Shown here piece by piece: positions 48,894 through 56,832 of a DNA stretch of 64,000 bases. Source of the DNA: Acidaminococcus fermentans (GTDB lineage: Bacteria > Bacillota > Negativicutes > Acidaminococcales > Acidaminococcaceae); NCBI RefSeq assembly GCF_009696675.1, contig NZ_VULN01000009.1, positions 39,096 through 103,095 on the forward strand, in the 5' to 3' direction. Made by a program: the position numbers and the translations under genes. The stretch's first letter is position 1; each line of letters begins with the position of its first letter. The notes beneath the pieces were generated by a model that ran no database searches, was not told where the DNA came from, and saw only the letters and a program-made list of their open reading frames with translations.

Positions 48894-49355
48894 ATGAATT
48901 TTTTACCTGCCAACAACAAAAAAATTGACAAAACTGACCATGAAATCCTCAGCATTCTGCATAAAGAGGCCAGAATTTCCATGACTGAACTGGGAAAACG
49001 CGTTCACTTAACCAGTCAGGCGGTCAAGAATCGTCTTGACCGCCTGACTGATTTGGGCGTTGTCCATCACTATACCGTGAATGTCAACTGCCCCATATAT
49101 GGTTATAAAACACATGCCCTTATAAAAATAACCCCACACAGCGGTTTTATGAAGTCCCTGTTGGATTATCTTACTCAGTGCCACAGCCATATCAACCACT
49201 GTTATCAGATAACTGGTGCTCAAACACTATCCATCGACAGTTATTTTACGGACGAGGCAGAATTGCAGGAATTTATTGACACAATCCAAAAATGGGGGGA
49301 TTATGAAATCGAATTGGTATTAAGGGACATCTTACTCTCTGAAGGTGATGAATGA
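48894..49355 (+). CDS. Lrp/AsnC family regulator
   Basis: 153 residues from ATG 48894 (TAGGAG 8 bases upstream). HTH: KIDKTDHEILSILHKEARIS, MTELGKRVHLTSQAVKNRLD, then a RAM-type ligand domain (VNVNCPIYGYKTHALIKITP). Likely regulates the divergent exported MBL gene. A 17-base perfect inverted repeat lies inside the codons for the recognition helix (49013-49050). Confidence 0.88.
   Translation: MNFLPANNKKIDKTDHEILSILHKEARISMTELGKRVHLTSQAVKNRLDRLTDLGVVHHYTVNVNCPIYGYKTHALIKITPHSGFMKSLLDYLTQCHSHINHCYQITGAQTLSIDSYFTDEAELQEFIDTIQKWGDYEIELVLRDILLSEGDE
49013..49050. repeat. 17-bp perfect inverted repeat inside the Lrp gene
   Basis: 49013-49029 and 49034-49050 are exact inverted complements around ATCG, in the codons for SQAVKNRLDRLT. 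A hairpin of this strength within an AT-rich gene is unlikely by chance. Confidence 0.8.
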
Positions 49356-49449
49356 TTTTTTTTCTGTAACAGACACACTCACTATCTGCAGACATAAGAT
49401 TTTGTGTGGTTTCCGTCAGGCTTTCCCAAACACCAAAGCCGACAGTGAT

Positions 49450-49532
49450 ACTATTTATCTGCTATAATAACAGAGAACATTTCACCCCACAAAAAGTGCA
49501 GTAGTAAGAACAGTCCGTTTTACTACTATTTT
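49450..49532 (+). repeat. Family C promoter-like repeat, copy 3
   Basis: CTGCTATAATAACAG (TATAAT 49463-49468), ATTTCACCCCACAAAAAGTG, CAGTAGTAAGAACAGTCCGT, TTTACTACT. AGTAGTAA pairs with TTACTACT. It ends ~120 bases before the phosphatase gene. Confidence 0.75.
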
Positions 49533-49651
49533 TACTACTGCAACGGGGAAAGTTGTGCCGTTTTTTGCAAAATTATGTCCTTTTCTCCGTGAACAGGTGA
49601 AACCCGAAAATCCGCATTAATTCGGCATATTTTGGCATAGAAGGGAGTTTT

Positions 49652-50125
49652 GTGTCCATGACTAGGATACTTTTTATTTGCCATGGCAACATCTGCCGTT
49701 CCCCCATGGCGGAATTTGTCATGAAGGAGCTGGTTCGGCGTCATCATTGTGCCGATGCTTATGAAATCGCTTCGGCGGCTACCAGCCGGGAGGAAATTGG
49801 CAATGACACCCACTGGGGGACCAGGGAGCAATTGGATCTCCACCATATTCCCTATGCGCCCCGGAAGGCCCGGCAGATGACCCGGGGAGATTATGGGTAC
49901 TATGATCTGCTCATTGGGTTCGATGATGAGAACCTTCGGGAGATCCGCCGGATCGCCGGGGGAGACCCGGATGGCAAAATCCACCTGCTGCTGGATTTCA
50001 CCGATCATCCCCGGGAAATCGCCGACCCCTGGTATACGGGGGATTTTGTCAGCACGTACCGGGATGTGAAGGAAGGGTGTGAGAGCCTTTTCTGTCGGAA
50101 AAATGTTCCTTCAGCAGCTGGTTGA
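49652..50125 (+). CDS. Low-molecular-weight protein tyrosine phosphatase
   Basis: 157 residues, GTG 49652 (AGGGAG 5 bases upstream); ATG 49658 possible. P-loop FICHGNICRSPMAEFV (Cys10 nucleophile, Arg16), SAATSREEIGNDTHWGTREQ and the acid loop DPWYTGDF. Dephosphorylates tyrosine or arginine phosphoproteins. Its last 77 bases overlap the convergent DUF2249 gene. Confidence 0.92.
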   Translation: MSMTRILFICHGNICRSPMAEFVMKELVRRHHCADAYEIASAATSREEIGNDTHWGTREQLDLHHIPYAPRKARQMTRGDYGYYDLLIGFDDENLREIRRIAGGDPDGKIHLLLDFTDHPREIADPWYTGDFVSTYRDVKEGCESLFCRKNVPSAAG

Positions 50126-50753
50126 TTTCGGCTCTTTCTTTGCCCTGCTTTTCCATCTGTTTGATCAGTTTGTAGGCGTGGAACAGGGGGGAGGGGGCGA
50201 TTTCGGAGCTGAAGAAGCCGATGCCCATGTTCCAGGCCAGCTGTTCGAACACATCATCCAGGGCCCGGGAATCCAGGCCGTTGGCATAGGCCTTCAGCAG
50301 TTCCCGCATGGCCTGGCGCATCCGCCCGGCACCTACTGCATTGGCCAGGGAGAGCAGCAGCCGGATATTGTAATCCAGGTAGCGTTTTTCGCTTTTCCAG
50401 GTCATATCCCAGAATTCCACTGCCAGTTCGCCCAGTTTTTCGTCAATCATGGGGTAGTTGGTGATCACCGCCGGCCGTTCCGGGGCTTCTTCCGTGTTCC
50501 CTTTGTTTTCGGTCCGGTAGAAATAGGCGTGGTATTCGTTGGGGGCCTTTTTCTCAGTGGCATGTTCATAGCCCAGCATTTCCATCACTTCGTAGAGGGG
50601 GATGGGTTCGAAGGTCTGGATTACTTCCAGTCCCTGGCCCACAGGGAGCTTGGCCGCCTGTTTTTTCAGGCCTTCCAGGAAATTCCCGGCAATGCCCCGC
50701 ACGTCGACTTTTTTAAAGCTGCTGATTTTATCGTTCCATTCCAGATTTTTCAT
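50049..50753 (-). CDS. DUF2249 + carboxymuconolactone-decarboxylase-like protein
   Basis: 234 residues from ATG at 50753 (GGAAGGAG 7 bases upstream). Residues 1-85 are DUF2249 (KVDVRGIAGNFLEGLKKQAA, EVIQTFEPIPLYEVMEMLGY), a TusA-like fold. Residues ~100-200 resemble CMD/AhpD helices (EKRYLDYNIRLLLSLANAVG, RMRQAMRELLKAYANGLDSR) but lack the CxxC pair of AhpD. Function unknown. Convergent overlap with the phosphatase. Confidence 0.75.
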   Translation of the reverse strand: MKNLEWNDKISSFKKVDVRGIAGNFLEGLKKQAAKLPVGQGLEVIQTFEPIPLYEVMEMLGYEHATEKKAPNEYHAYFYRTENKGNTEEAPERPAVITNYPMIDEKLGELAVEFWDMTWKSEKRYLDYNIRLLLSLANAVGAGRMRQAMRELLKAYANGLDSRALDDVFEQLAWNMGIGFFSSEIAPSPLFHAYKLIKQMEKQGKERAEINQLLKEHFSDRKGSHTLPSHPGTC

Positions 50754-50877
50754 ACCGATTCTCCTTCCATTTGTTCCTGTTACCATGGATAATGTTACGT
50801 TCTTCGTCTTCCTGGAAACAATATAGCATGGAAAAAGAAACCGGTATGTTGTTTTTACAACGAAAATTGGCACAGGA

Positions 50878-51136
50878 AACCCTCCGGGAGGCCGGGGAGG
50901 GCGTGCCTCTGGCGCGCCCCTACGCGTCAGGGTCGGGGGTTCGGTGCACGGTCTGTATTTCGGTGCGTAAATCGGTACCGTAGGGGCTCCACGCCGGGGA
51001 GCCCGCAAAAAACACCGATTGTACGGGCGTAATAGCAATCATCCCTACGCTAACTACGTCCAATCCGATTGAAGGAGATCCCTCGATTCCAACGTGGTAG
51101 GGGCTGCCCGCAGGGAAGCCCGTCCCGGCCGCCGGT
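50878..51136. repeat. Family B composite repeat, copy 10
   Basis: Left arm CCCTCCGGGAGGCCGGGGAG with GGGCGTGCC/GGCGCGCCC hairpin, CGTCAGGGTCGGGGG, middle CCGTAGGGGCTCCACGCCGG, right arm GTAGGGGCTGCCCGCAGGGA to CCCGGCCGCC. Same three-hairpin plan as 34979-35320. Confidence 0.82.
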
Positions 51137-51162
51137 TTTTACTGTTACCTATTGAAAAAAAT

Positions 51163-51197
51163 GAGCTGCTGCATATACCTGCAACAGCTCTAATTCA
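51163..51197 (-). terminator. Terminator of the RelE-type toxin operon
   Basis: GAGCTGTTGCA/TGCAGCAGCTC stem on the minus strand followed by ATTTTTTTC, 6 bases beyond the toxin stop. Confidence 0.78.
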
Positions 51198-51202
51198 TTT
51201 GA

Positions 51203-51466
51203 TTACCGATAAACTTCCCGTCGGTGAGCAATTTCAAAAAGAAATACAATCAGCACATCATCCTGGATTTCGGCAAACAGCCGGTAATCTCCTACCCGGT
51301 ATCGCCACACCCCTTTCAAGTTTCCCGTAAGAGATTTTCCATGCTGTCGGGGATCTGTTGTATCCACCAGGTTTTTAACCACCCAGTTTTTAATGACACG
51401 GGCCGTTTGTTTATCCAGTTTTTTCAGTTCTTTTACCGCGTGTTCAGAGAACCGTACCTGGTACAT
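51203..51466 (-). CDS. RelE/YoeB-like toxin
   Basis: 87 residues from ATG at 51466: MYQVRFSEHAVKELKKLDKQ, RQHGKSLTGNLKGVWRYRVG, DYRLFAEIQDDVLIVFLFEI. RYRVGDYR and the C-terminal HRREVYR are the RelE-superfamily catalytic/basic features. Second type II toxin of the window. Confidence 0.9.
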   Translation of the reverse strand: MYQVRFSEHAVKELKKLDKQTARVIKNWVVKNLVDTTDPRQHGKSLTGNLKGVWRYRVGDYRLFAEIQDDVLIVFLFEIAHRREVYR

Positions 51467-51467
51467 A

Positions 51468-51692
51468 TTAAATGCCCAGCTCTTTCCAGACCTCTGTATG
51501 ATCATAGGTCTTTTCTTTCTTCAGCAGTGCCCGGGCCCGCAGGATCCGGTCCTCGTCCAGTTTCATATCCTCCTCGATTTTATCCAGCACCAGGCTGCGG
51601 ATAAAAGAAGAAAGATTCAGATTATTGGCGGCCACATAATTTTGAATCAGTTTGTTTTCTTCATCGCTGACCCGAAGAGAAATGGTGCTCAT
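51468..51692 (-). CDS. RHH antitoxin (DUF6290/RelB-like)
   Basis: 74 residues from ATG at 51692 (GAGGGAGG upstream): MSTISLRVSDEENKLIQNYV, AANNLNLSSFIRSLVLDKIE, then an acidic tail ending TYDHTEVWKELGI, typical of antitoxins paired with RelE-type toxins. One base separates it from the toxin start. Confidence 0.9.
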   Translation of the reverse strand: MSTISLRVSDEENKLIQNYVAANNLNLSSFIRSLVLDKIEEDMKLDEDRILRARALLKKEKTYDHTEVWKELGI

Positions 51693-51787
51693 AGGAAATC
51701 CTCCCTCGTAATACATGTAATACCTTCTACCATAAGTATAGCAAAAATGCGTGAAAAAGCAAGAGAAGAGAAGGGGGAAAGGGAAGA

Positions 51788-51850
51788 TCCCTCCGGGAGG
51801 CCGGGGAGGGCGTGCCTCTGGCGCGCCCCTACGCGTCAGGGTCGGGGGTT
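51788..51850. repeat. Family B repeat, left arm only (copy 11)
   Basis: CCCTCCGGGAGGCCGGGGAG with GGGCGTGCC/GGCGCGCCC and CGTCAGGGTCGGGGG, identical to the left part of copy 10, with no right arm. Confidence 0.78.
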
Positions 51851-51906
51851 TGGTGACGAGCCAGCAGGCCTGCCAGTTTGCATTTTTCCTGTGCAGACAG
51901 TTTCAT
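51829..51906 (-). pseudogene. Short gene fragment ending in a family B repeat
   Basis: GAGGAGGGCGGTACC precedes an ATG for 25 codons (MKLSAQEKCKLAGLLARHQT) that run straight into family B bases and stop. Located just downstream of lysR and overlapping its stop region. Too short to identify; likely the 5' part of a gene cut by the repeat. Confidence 0.45.
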
Positions 51907-51919
51907 GGTACCGCCCTCC

Positions 51920-52774
51920 TCAGTAATTTTCCCAGAACAGCCGGGCGGTTTCGTGAAGAGGCCGGCCTTTTTTCCGGACCAGCACCACCTGGCTTTCCAG
52001 CTTTTCTTCCCGGACCGGTACCGCATTCAGGTTCTGGCTCAGGTTCACCACGCTTTCCGGCACCAGGGCCACCCCCAGTCCCGCCTGGGCCCACTGGAGG
52101 CAGCTCCGGGCATCATCCGCCAGGCACCGGAAATACAGGGAAAAACCCCGGCCCCGGCAGATTTCCTGGATGATCCGCTCCCACCGCCGGTATCCCAGAA
52201 GGGGCAGCTCCTCCAGATCTTCCAGGGTAAAGGCCTCCGGCAGGTGTTGGGGGAACAGGTCCTGGCTCCCCAGGGCGCAGAAATGTTCCCGGCACAGCAC
52301 CTTTCCTTCCACCCGGGTTTTGGAAAAGGGGGTCCGGATCACGGCCAGATCCACCGTTTCCTTTTCCAGGGCGTCCAGCAGCTGGTAGGTGTTCCCTTCG
52401 TACAGCTGGATGGAAATCTCCGGGTACTTCTGGGCGAAATACCGGGCACCCCGGAAAAACCGTTCTCCGGCGCCAGAAGAGATCATCCCCAGATGGAGAC
52501 TGCCTTTTTTTCCCAGCTGGAAATTCTTCATGTCCTCCTGGGCCGCAAGGGTCAGGGTCTGGATCCGTTTGGCCGTGTCATAGAGGCTTTTCCCCGCTTC
52601 CGTGAGACGGATCTTCCGGCCGCCCCGTTCCAGCAGCCGTACCCCGCACTGGGCTTCCAGCCGCTGGAGCTGGAGGGACACCGGGGGCTGGGTCAGGTTC
52701 AGCCGCCGGGCCCCTGCTGAAATGGACCCTTCTTCCACCACTGCAATGAGACAGTTCAGCTGTTCCAGGTTCAT
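51920..52774 (-). CDS. LysR family regulator
   Basis: 284 residues. HTH MNLEQLNCLIAVVEEGSISA, GARRLNLTQPPVSLQLQRLE, then the two-lobe effector domain (GKKGSLHLGMISSGAGERFF, RCLADDARSCLQWAQAGLGV). CysB/CbbR-type activator. Divergent from the ABC exporter genes, which it probably regulates. Confidence 0.93.
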   Translation of the reverse strand: MNLEQLNCLIAVVEEGSISAGARRLNLTQPPVSLQLQRLEAQCGVRLLERGGRKIRLTEAGKSLYDTAKRIQTLTLAAQEDMKNFQLGKKGSLHLGMISSGAGERFFRGARYFAQKYPEISIQLYEGNTYQLLDALEKETVDLAVIRTPFSKTRVEGKVLCREHFCALGSQDLFPQHLPEAFTLEDLEELPLLGYRRWERIIQEICRGRGFSLYFRCLADDARSCLQWAQAGLGVALVPESVVNLSQNLNAVPVREEKLESQVVLVRKKGRPLHETARLFWENY

Positions 52775-52882
52775 AATGCATCCTCCTATATGGAAAATAT
52801 ATGGTTCTCAATAGATTCAATATTTATTATATAGTATTTCCGGTGGTAAGATAAAGACAGTTCAAGCAATGAGGTGCTGATT
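52775..52882. promoter_or_regulatory. Divergent lysR/ABC intergenic region
   Basis: AT-rich 108 bases with CCTATATGGAAAATATATGG and AATATTTATTATATAGTATT, the latter a near-palindrome of LysR-box type (T-N11-A within dyad). Probable shared operator and promoters. Confidence 0.45.
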
Positions 52883-54640
52883 ATGAAAAAATTTCTTTCT
52901 TATTTTAAGGGGTACCGCTGGGACTGCATCCTGGCCCCTTTGTTCAAACTGCTGGAAGCCCTGATGGATCTGGCGGTGCCGTTGGTGATCGCTGCCATGA
53001 TCGACCAGGGACTTTCCACCGGAGACGAAGGCTTCCTGTTCGGCTGCTTCCTGGTGCTTATGGGGCTCATGGTGCTGGGCATGGGCTTTTCCTTTACCGC
53101 CCAGTATTTTGCAGCCCGGGGCAGCGTGGGGGTCATTACCCGGCTCCGGCAGGCTCTGTTCGACCATATCCAGGGACTGTCCTACAGGGAACTGGACACT
53201 TTGGGCACCGATACCCTGATCACCCGGCTCACCAGTGACGTGAATCAGGTCCAGACCGGGCTGAACATGGCTCTGCGGCTGCTGCTCCGGAGTCCCTTCA
53301 TTGTGTTCGGGTCCATGGTCATGGCCTTTTTCATCGATGTGCCCAGTGCCCTGGTGTTTGCCGTGGCCATCCCCCTGCTGCTGGTGGTGGTGCTGGGGAT
53401 CATGCTCCGGAGCATCCCTTTGTTCAAACGGGTCCAGGAAACTCTGGACAGACTGCTCCAGACCACTAGGGAAAACCTGACCGGGGTCCGGGTGATCCGG
53501 GCCTTCTGCCGGGAACAGGCGGAAATCCGGGAATTCGACAGCCGGAATGCTGACCTGACCCGGAAGAACCTTCATGTGGGCCGCTGGTCCGCTTTGATGA
53601 CACCGGGCACTTATTTGCTGGTGAACCTGGCCACGGTGGTGCTGATCCGCCAGGGTGCCCTCCGGGTGGAACTGGGGGCCATGGCCCAGGGGGATGTGGT
53701 GGCTCTTTACAATTATATGGCCCAGATGATCATTGAACTGGTGAAACTGGGCAGTATGATGATTACATTGAATAAATCGGCAGCCTGTGCAAGCCGCATC
53801 CAGGGAATCCTGGAGGTGGAAAGTTCCATGACCAGTCCCGCTGCTTACGGACCCCTTCAACCGGTGAGCGGGGGACCGGCCGTGGCTTTCCATCACGTGT
53901 CCTTTGGCTATGCCGGAGGCGCCGAAGCGGTGACAGATCTGGATTTTGCCATTCCCAAAGGCAGTACTGTGGGAATCATCGGGGGCACCGGCAGCGGCAA
54001 GACCACCCTGGTGAACCTGATTCCCCGTTTTTATGATGTGACACGGGGCCAGGTGGAAGTGGAAGGCCGGGACGTGCGGGAATACCCGGCCGGCCATCTG
54101 CTGGAAAAAATCGCCCTGGTACCCCAGAAGGCAGTGCTTTTTGAAGGCACCATCCGGGACAACCTGCGTTGGGGCAAGGCTGATGCCACCGACGAAGAAC
54201 TGTGGCAGGCCCTGGAAACTGCCCAGGCCAAAGATGTGGTGCTGGGGAAGGAAGGCCGGCTGGATGCCCTGGTGGAACAGGGGGGACGGAACCTGTCCGG
54301 AGGCCAGAAACAGCGGCTGACCATTGCCCGGGCCCTGGTGAAGAAACCGGATATCCTGATCCTGGACGATTCTGCCAGTGCCCTGGATTTTGCCACCGAC
54401 CTCCATCTCCGCCAGGCCATCAAGGCCCTGGAAGGGGAAATGACCGTATTCATCGTGTCCCAGCGGACCAGCAGCGTCCGCCAGGCAGATGTGATTTTGG
54501 TGCTGGATGACGGGAAACTGGTGGGCCAGGGAACCCATCTCCAGCTGCTGGAAACCTGCCCGGTGTACCAGGAAATCTTCGATTCCCAGTATCCCGGCCG
54601 CCGGGCGGAAGAAATCCGCAAGGGAAAGGAGGAAGCCTGA
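52883..54640 (+). CDS. ABC exporter half, degenerate-site subunit
   Basis: 585 residues: six-helix membrane domain then nucleotide-binding domain. Walker A GGTGSGKTT (~367-375), signature LSGGQKQR intact, but Walker B ends ILILDDSAS (Asp in place of the catalytic Glu) and the H-loop reads IVSQRTSS (Gln in place of His). This is the pattern of the inactive-site partner in heterodimeric exporters (TM287, LmrC, BmrC type). Exports lipophilic drugs or peptides with the next gene. ATG 52883 has GAGGTG upstream. Confidence 0.93.
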   Translation: MKKFLSYFKGYRWDCILAPLFKLLEALMDLAVPLVIAAMIDQGLSTGDEGFLFGCFLVLMGLMVLGMGFSFTAQYFAARGSVGVITRLRQALFDHIQGLSYRELDTLGTDTLITRLTSDVNQVQTGLNMALRLLLRSPFIVFGSMVMAFFIDVPSALVFAVAIPLLLVVVLGIMLRSIPLFKRVQETLDRLLQTTRENLTGVRVIRAFCREQAEIREFDSRNADLTRKNLHVGRWSALMTPGTYLLVNLATVVLIRQGALRVELGAMAQGDVVALYNYMAQMIIELVKLGSMMITLNKSAACASRIQGILEVESSMTSPAAYGPLQPVSGGPAVAFHHVSFGYAGGAEAVTDLDFAIPKGSTVGIIGGTGSGKTTLVNLIPRFYDVTRGQVEVEGRDVREYPAGHLLEKIALVPQKAVLFEGTIRDNLRWGKADATDEELWQALETAQAKDVVLGKEGRLDALVEQGGRNLSGGQKQRLTIARALVKKPDILILDDSASALDFATDLHLRQAIKALEGEMTVFIVSQRTSSVRQADVILVLDDGKLVGQGTHLQLLETCPVYQEIFDSQYPGRRAEEIRKGKEEA

Positions 54641-56382
54641 TGTCCATGGATAGAAACAATTCCAGCTGGGTCACCCTGAAAAAAGTCTGGAAGATCATCG
54701 ACGCCTACCGGATGCTCCTTATTGGGAGCCTGGTGCTGGCCGGTGTTTCCGTAGCTCTCCAGCTCTATGTGCCCATCCTGTTCGGCCGGGCCATTGACGG
54801 GATCCTGGGACCGGGACAGGTGGATTTCCCCCTGGTGGGCCGCTATGCTTCCCAGATCCTCTTTTTGGTAGTCCTGTCCAGCCTGGCCACCTGGGCCATG
54901 AATCTCATCAACAACCAGTTGGCCTTTAACACCGTCCGGGATATCCGGAGCCGGGCCATCCGTCAGATCCAGCAGCTGCCCCTGTCCTTTTTGGACGGCC
55001 ACAGCACCGGTGACCTGGTCCAGCGGGTGATCGCCGACGTGGACCAGATTTCCGACGGGCTGCTATTGGGGTTCACCCAGCTGTTTTCCGGGCTGGTGAC
55101 CATTGTGCTCACCCTGTATTTCATGTTTTCCACTCACCGGAACATTTCTCTCATGGTGATCGTCCTGACCCCGGTGAGCTTCCTGGTGGCCCGGTTCATC
55201 GCCAGCCGGTCCTATCGGCTGTTCCAGAACCAGACCGCCATCCGGGGGAAGCAGACCGCCCTGATCAACGAAACCATCGGCAACGAAAAAGTGGTGAAGG
55301 CCTTCTGCCATGAAGAACGTTCTTCAGACCAGTTCCGGAGCCTTAACGAAGAGCTGCAGCAGGCCACCCAGGGAGCCCTGTTCTACAGCTCCCTCACCAA
55401 TCCGTCCACCCGGGCGGTGAACAACGCCATCTATGCCCTGGTGGCCCTGGTGGGGTGCTGGGAGATCCTGGGCGGAGGGCTTACCGTAGGGGGGCTCACC
55501 GTGCTGCTGTACTACGCCAACCAGTACATGAAGCCCTTTACGGACATCAGCTCCGTGGTCACTGAGCTCCAGAATGCCCTGGCCTGCGCTGCCCGGGTGT
55601 TCGCTCTCATCGAAGAGACTCCCCAGAGCGCCGATCCGGACCGGAAACTGGTGTTCCGGGAAGGGCGCGTGGACATTTCCCATGTGTATTTTTCCTACAA
55701 TAAAAAGCGCCCTCTGATCGAAGACTTCAACTTCCAGGTGGAACCGGGCCAGACCACCGCCATTGTAGGGCCCACCGGCTGCGGCAAGAGCACCTTCATC
55801 AACCTGCTTATGCGGTTCTACGATGTGGACCGGGGGACCATCGCCATCGACGGCCAGGATACCGGGAAAGTGGACCGGCACTCTCTCCGGCGGACTTACG
55901 GCATGGTGCTCCAGGAAACCTGGCTGAAACAGGGGACCATCCGGGAGAACATCGCCTTCGGGAAGCCGGGAGCCACCGAAGAAGAGATCATCCAGGCCGC
56001 CAAAGAAGCCCACAGCTGGGAATTCATCCGCCGGCTGCCCCAGGGGCTGGATACGGTGGTGGACGACGACAGCCTGAGCCAGGGACAGAAGCAGCTCCTG
56101 TGCATCACCCGGGTGATGCTGGCCCTGCCGCCCATGCTGATTCTGGACGAAGCCACCTCCAGCATCGACACCCGGACCGAGATCCAGATCCAGAACGCCT
56201 TTGCCAAGCTCATGGAAGGCCGAACCAGCTTCATCGTGGCCCACCGGCTCAGCACCATCCGCAGCGCCGATCGGATCCTGGTGATGAAAGACGGGAAAAT
56301 CATAGAGCAGGGCACCCACCAGAGCCTGATGGAACAGGGAGGGTTTTACAAGGAGTTGTACAACAGTCAGTTTGCAGGGTGA
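54640..56382 (+). CDS. ABC exporter half, catalytic subunit
   Basis: 580 residues, start overlapping the previous stop (TGATG). Six-helix domain; Walker A GPTGCGKST (~377-385), Walker B LILDEATSS with catalytic Glu, H-loop IVAHRLSTI. The signature is LSQGQ instead of LSGGQ, so it completes the degenerate composite site. Together with the first half it forms a complete heterodimeric exporter. Terminator follows directly. Confidence 0.94.
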   Translation: MSMDRNNSSWVTLKKVWKIIDAYRMLLIGSLVLAGVSVALQLYVPILFGRAIDGILGPGQVDFPLVGRYASQILFLVVLSSLATWAMNLINNQLAFNTVRDIRSRAIRQIQQLPLSFLDGHSTGDLVQRVIADVDQISDGLLLGFTQLFSGLVTIVLTLYFMFSTHRNISLMVIVLTPVSFLVARFIASRSYRLFQNQTAIRGKQTALINETIGNEKVVKAFCHEERSSDQFRSLNEELQQATQGALFYSSLTNPSTRAVNNAIYALVALVGCWEILGGGLTVGGLTVLLYYANQYMKPFTDISSVVTELQNALACAARVFALIEETPQSADPDRKLVFREGRVDISHVYFSYNKKRPLIEDFNFQVEPGQTTAIVGPTGCGKSTFINLLMRFYDVDRGTIAIDGQDTGKVDRHSLRRTYGMVLQETWLKQGTIRENIAFGKPGATEEEIIQAAKEAHSWEFIRRLPQGLDTVVDDDSLSQGQKQLLCITRVMLALPPMLILDEATSSIDTRTEIQIQNAFAKLMEGRTSFIVAHRLSTIRSADRILVMKDGKIIEQGTHQSLMEQGGFYKELYNSQFAG

Positions 56383-56385
56383 TAA

Positions 56386-56419
56386 GGGTGTTGCACAGAA
56401 CGTGCAACACCCTGTTTTT
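56386..56419 (+). terminator. ABC exporter terminator
   Basis: Perfect 11-base stem GGGTGTTGCAC/GTGCAACACCC, loop AGAAC, then TGTTTTTC. Confidence 0.88.
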
Positions 56420-56528
56420 CCATTCACCCCCCAAAAACGCCCATTCATCCCGCAGGGGGTTCTCAAATCTGGAAACTTCGGTATAATGGGACCTGAGGGG
56501 AAATTATCTGTACCGAGGAGGCACGAAC

Positions 56529-56777
56529 ATGGACAGAAACAATTCCGACTTCAGCTACGAAATCACCCAGGAACTGGGAACCCTTTCCACCAGCCCCAAA
56601 GGCTGGACCAAAGAGGTGAACCGGATTTCCTACAACGGCCGGACACCCAAATTCGACATCCGGGAATGGGCCCCGGGGAAAGAAAAAATGGGCCGGGGAG
56701 TGACCTTGAGCGAAGAAGAAGCCAAAACCCTGTGCAAGATCCTGTTCCAGTATTTCAAGGAACAGGCAGGGAGGTAA
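56529..56777 (+). CDS. YdbC/PC4-like ssDNA-binding protein
   Basis: 82 residues: FSYEITQELGTLSTSPKGWT, KEVNRISYNGRTPKFDIREW, APGKEKMGRGVTLSEEEAKT. This is the YdbC family, a bacterial relative of the PC4 transcription coactivator that binds single-stranded DNA as a dimer. GAGGAGG precedes the ATG; a -10-like TATAAT lies at 56480. Own terminator follows. Confidence 0.9.
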   Translation: MDRNNSDFSYEITQELGTLSTSPKGWTKEVNRISYNGRTPKFDIREWAPGKEKMGRGVTLSEEEAKTLCKILFQYFKEQAGR

Positions 56778-56782
56778 GAGGA

Positions 56783-56813
56783 GGGGGCTGCTGCAGGCGC
56801 AGCAGCCCCCTTT
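56783..56813 (+). terminator. ydbC terminator
   Basis: Perfect 11-base stem GGGGGCTGCTG/CAGCAGCCCCC followed by TTTG. Confidence 0.72.
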
Positions 56814-56832
56814 GTCAACGGTCAGCGGCAAA

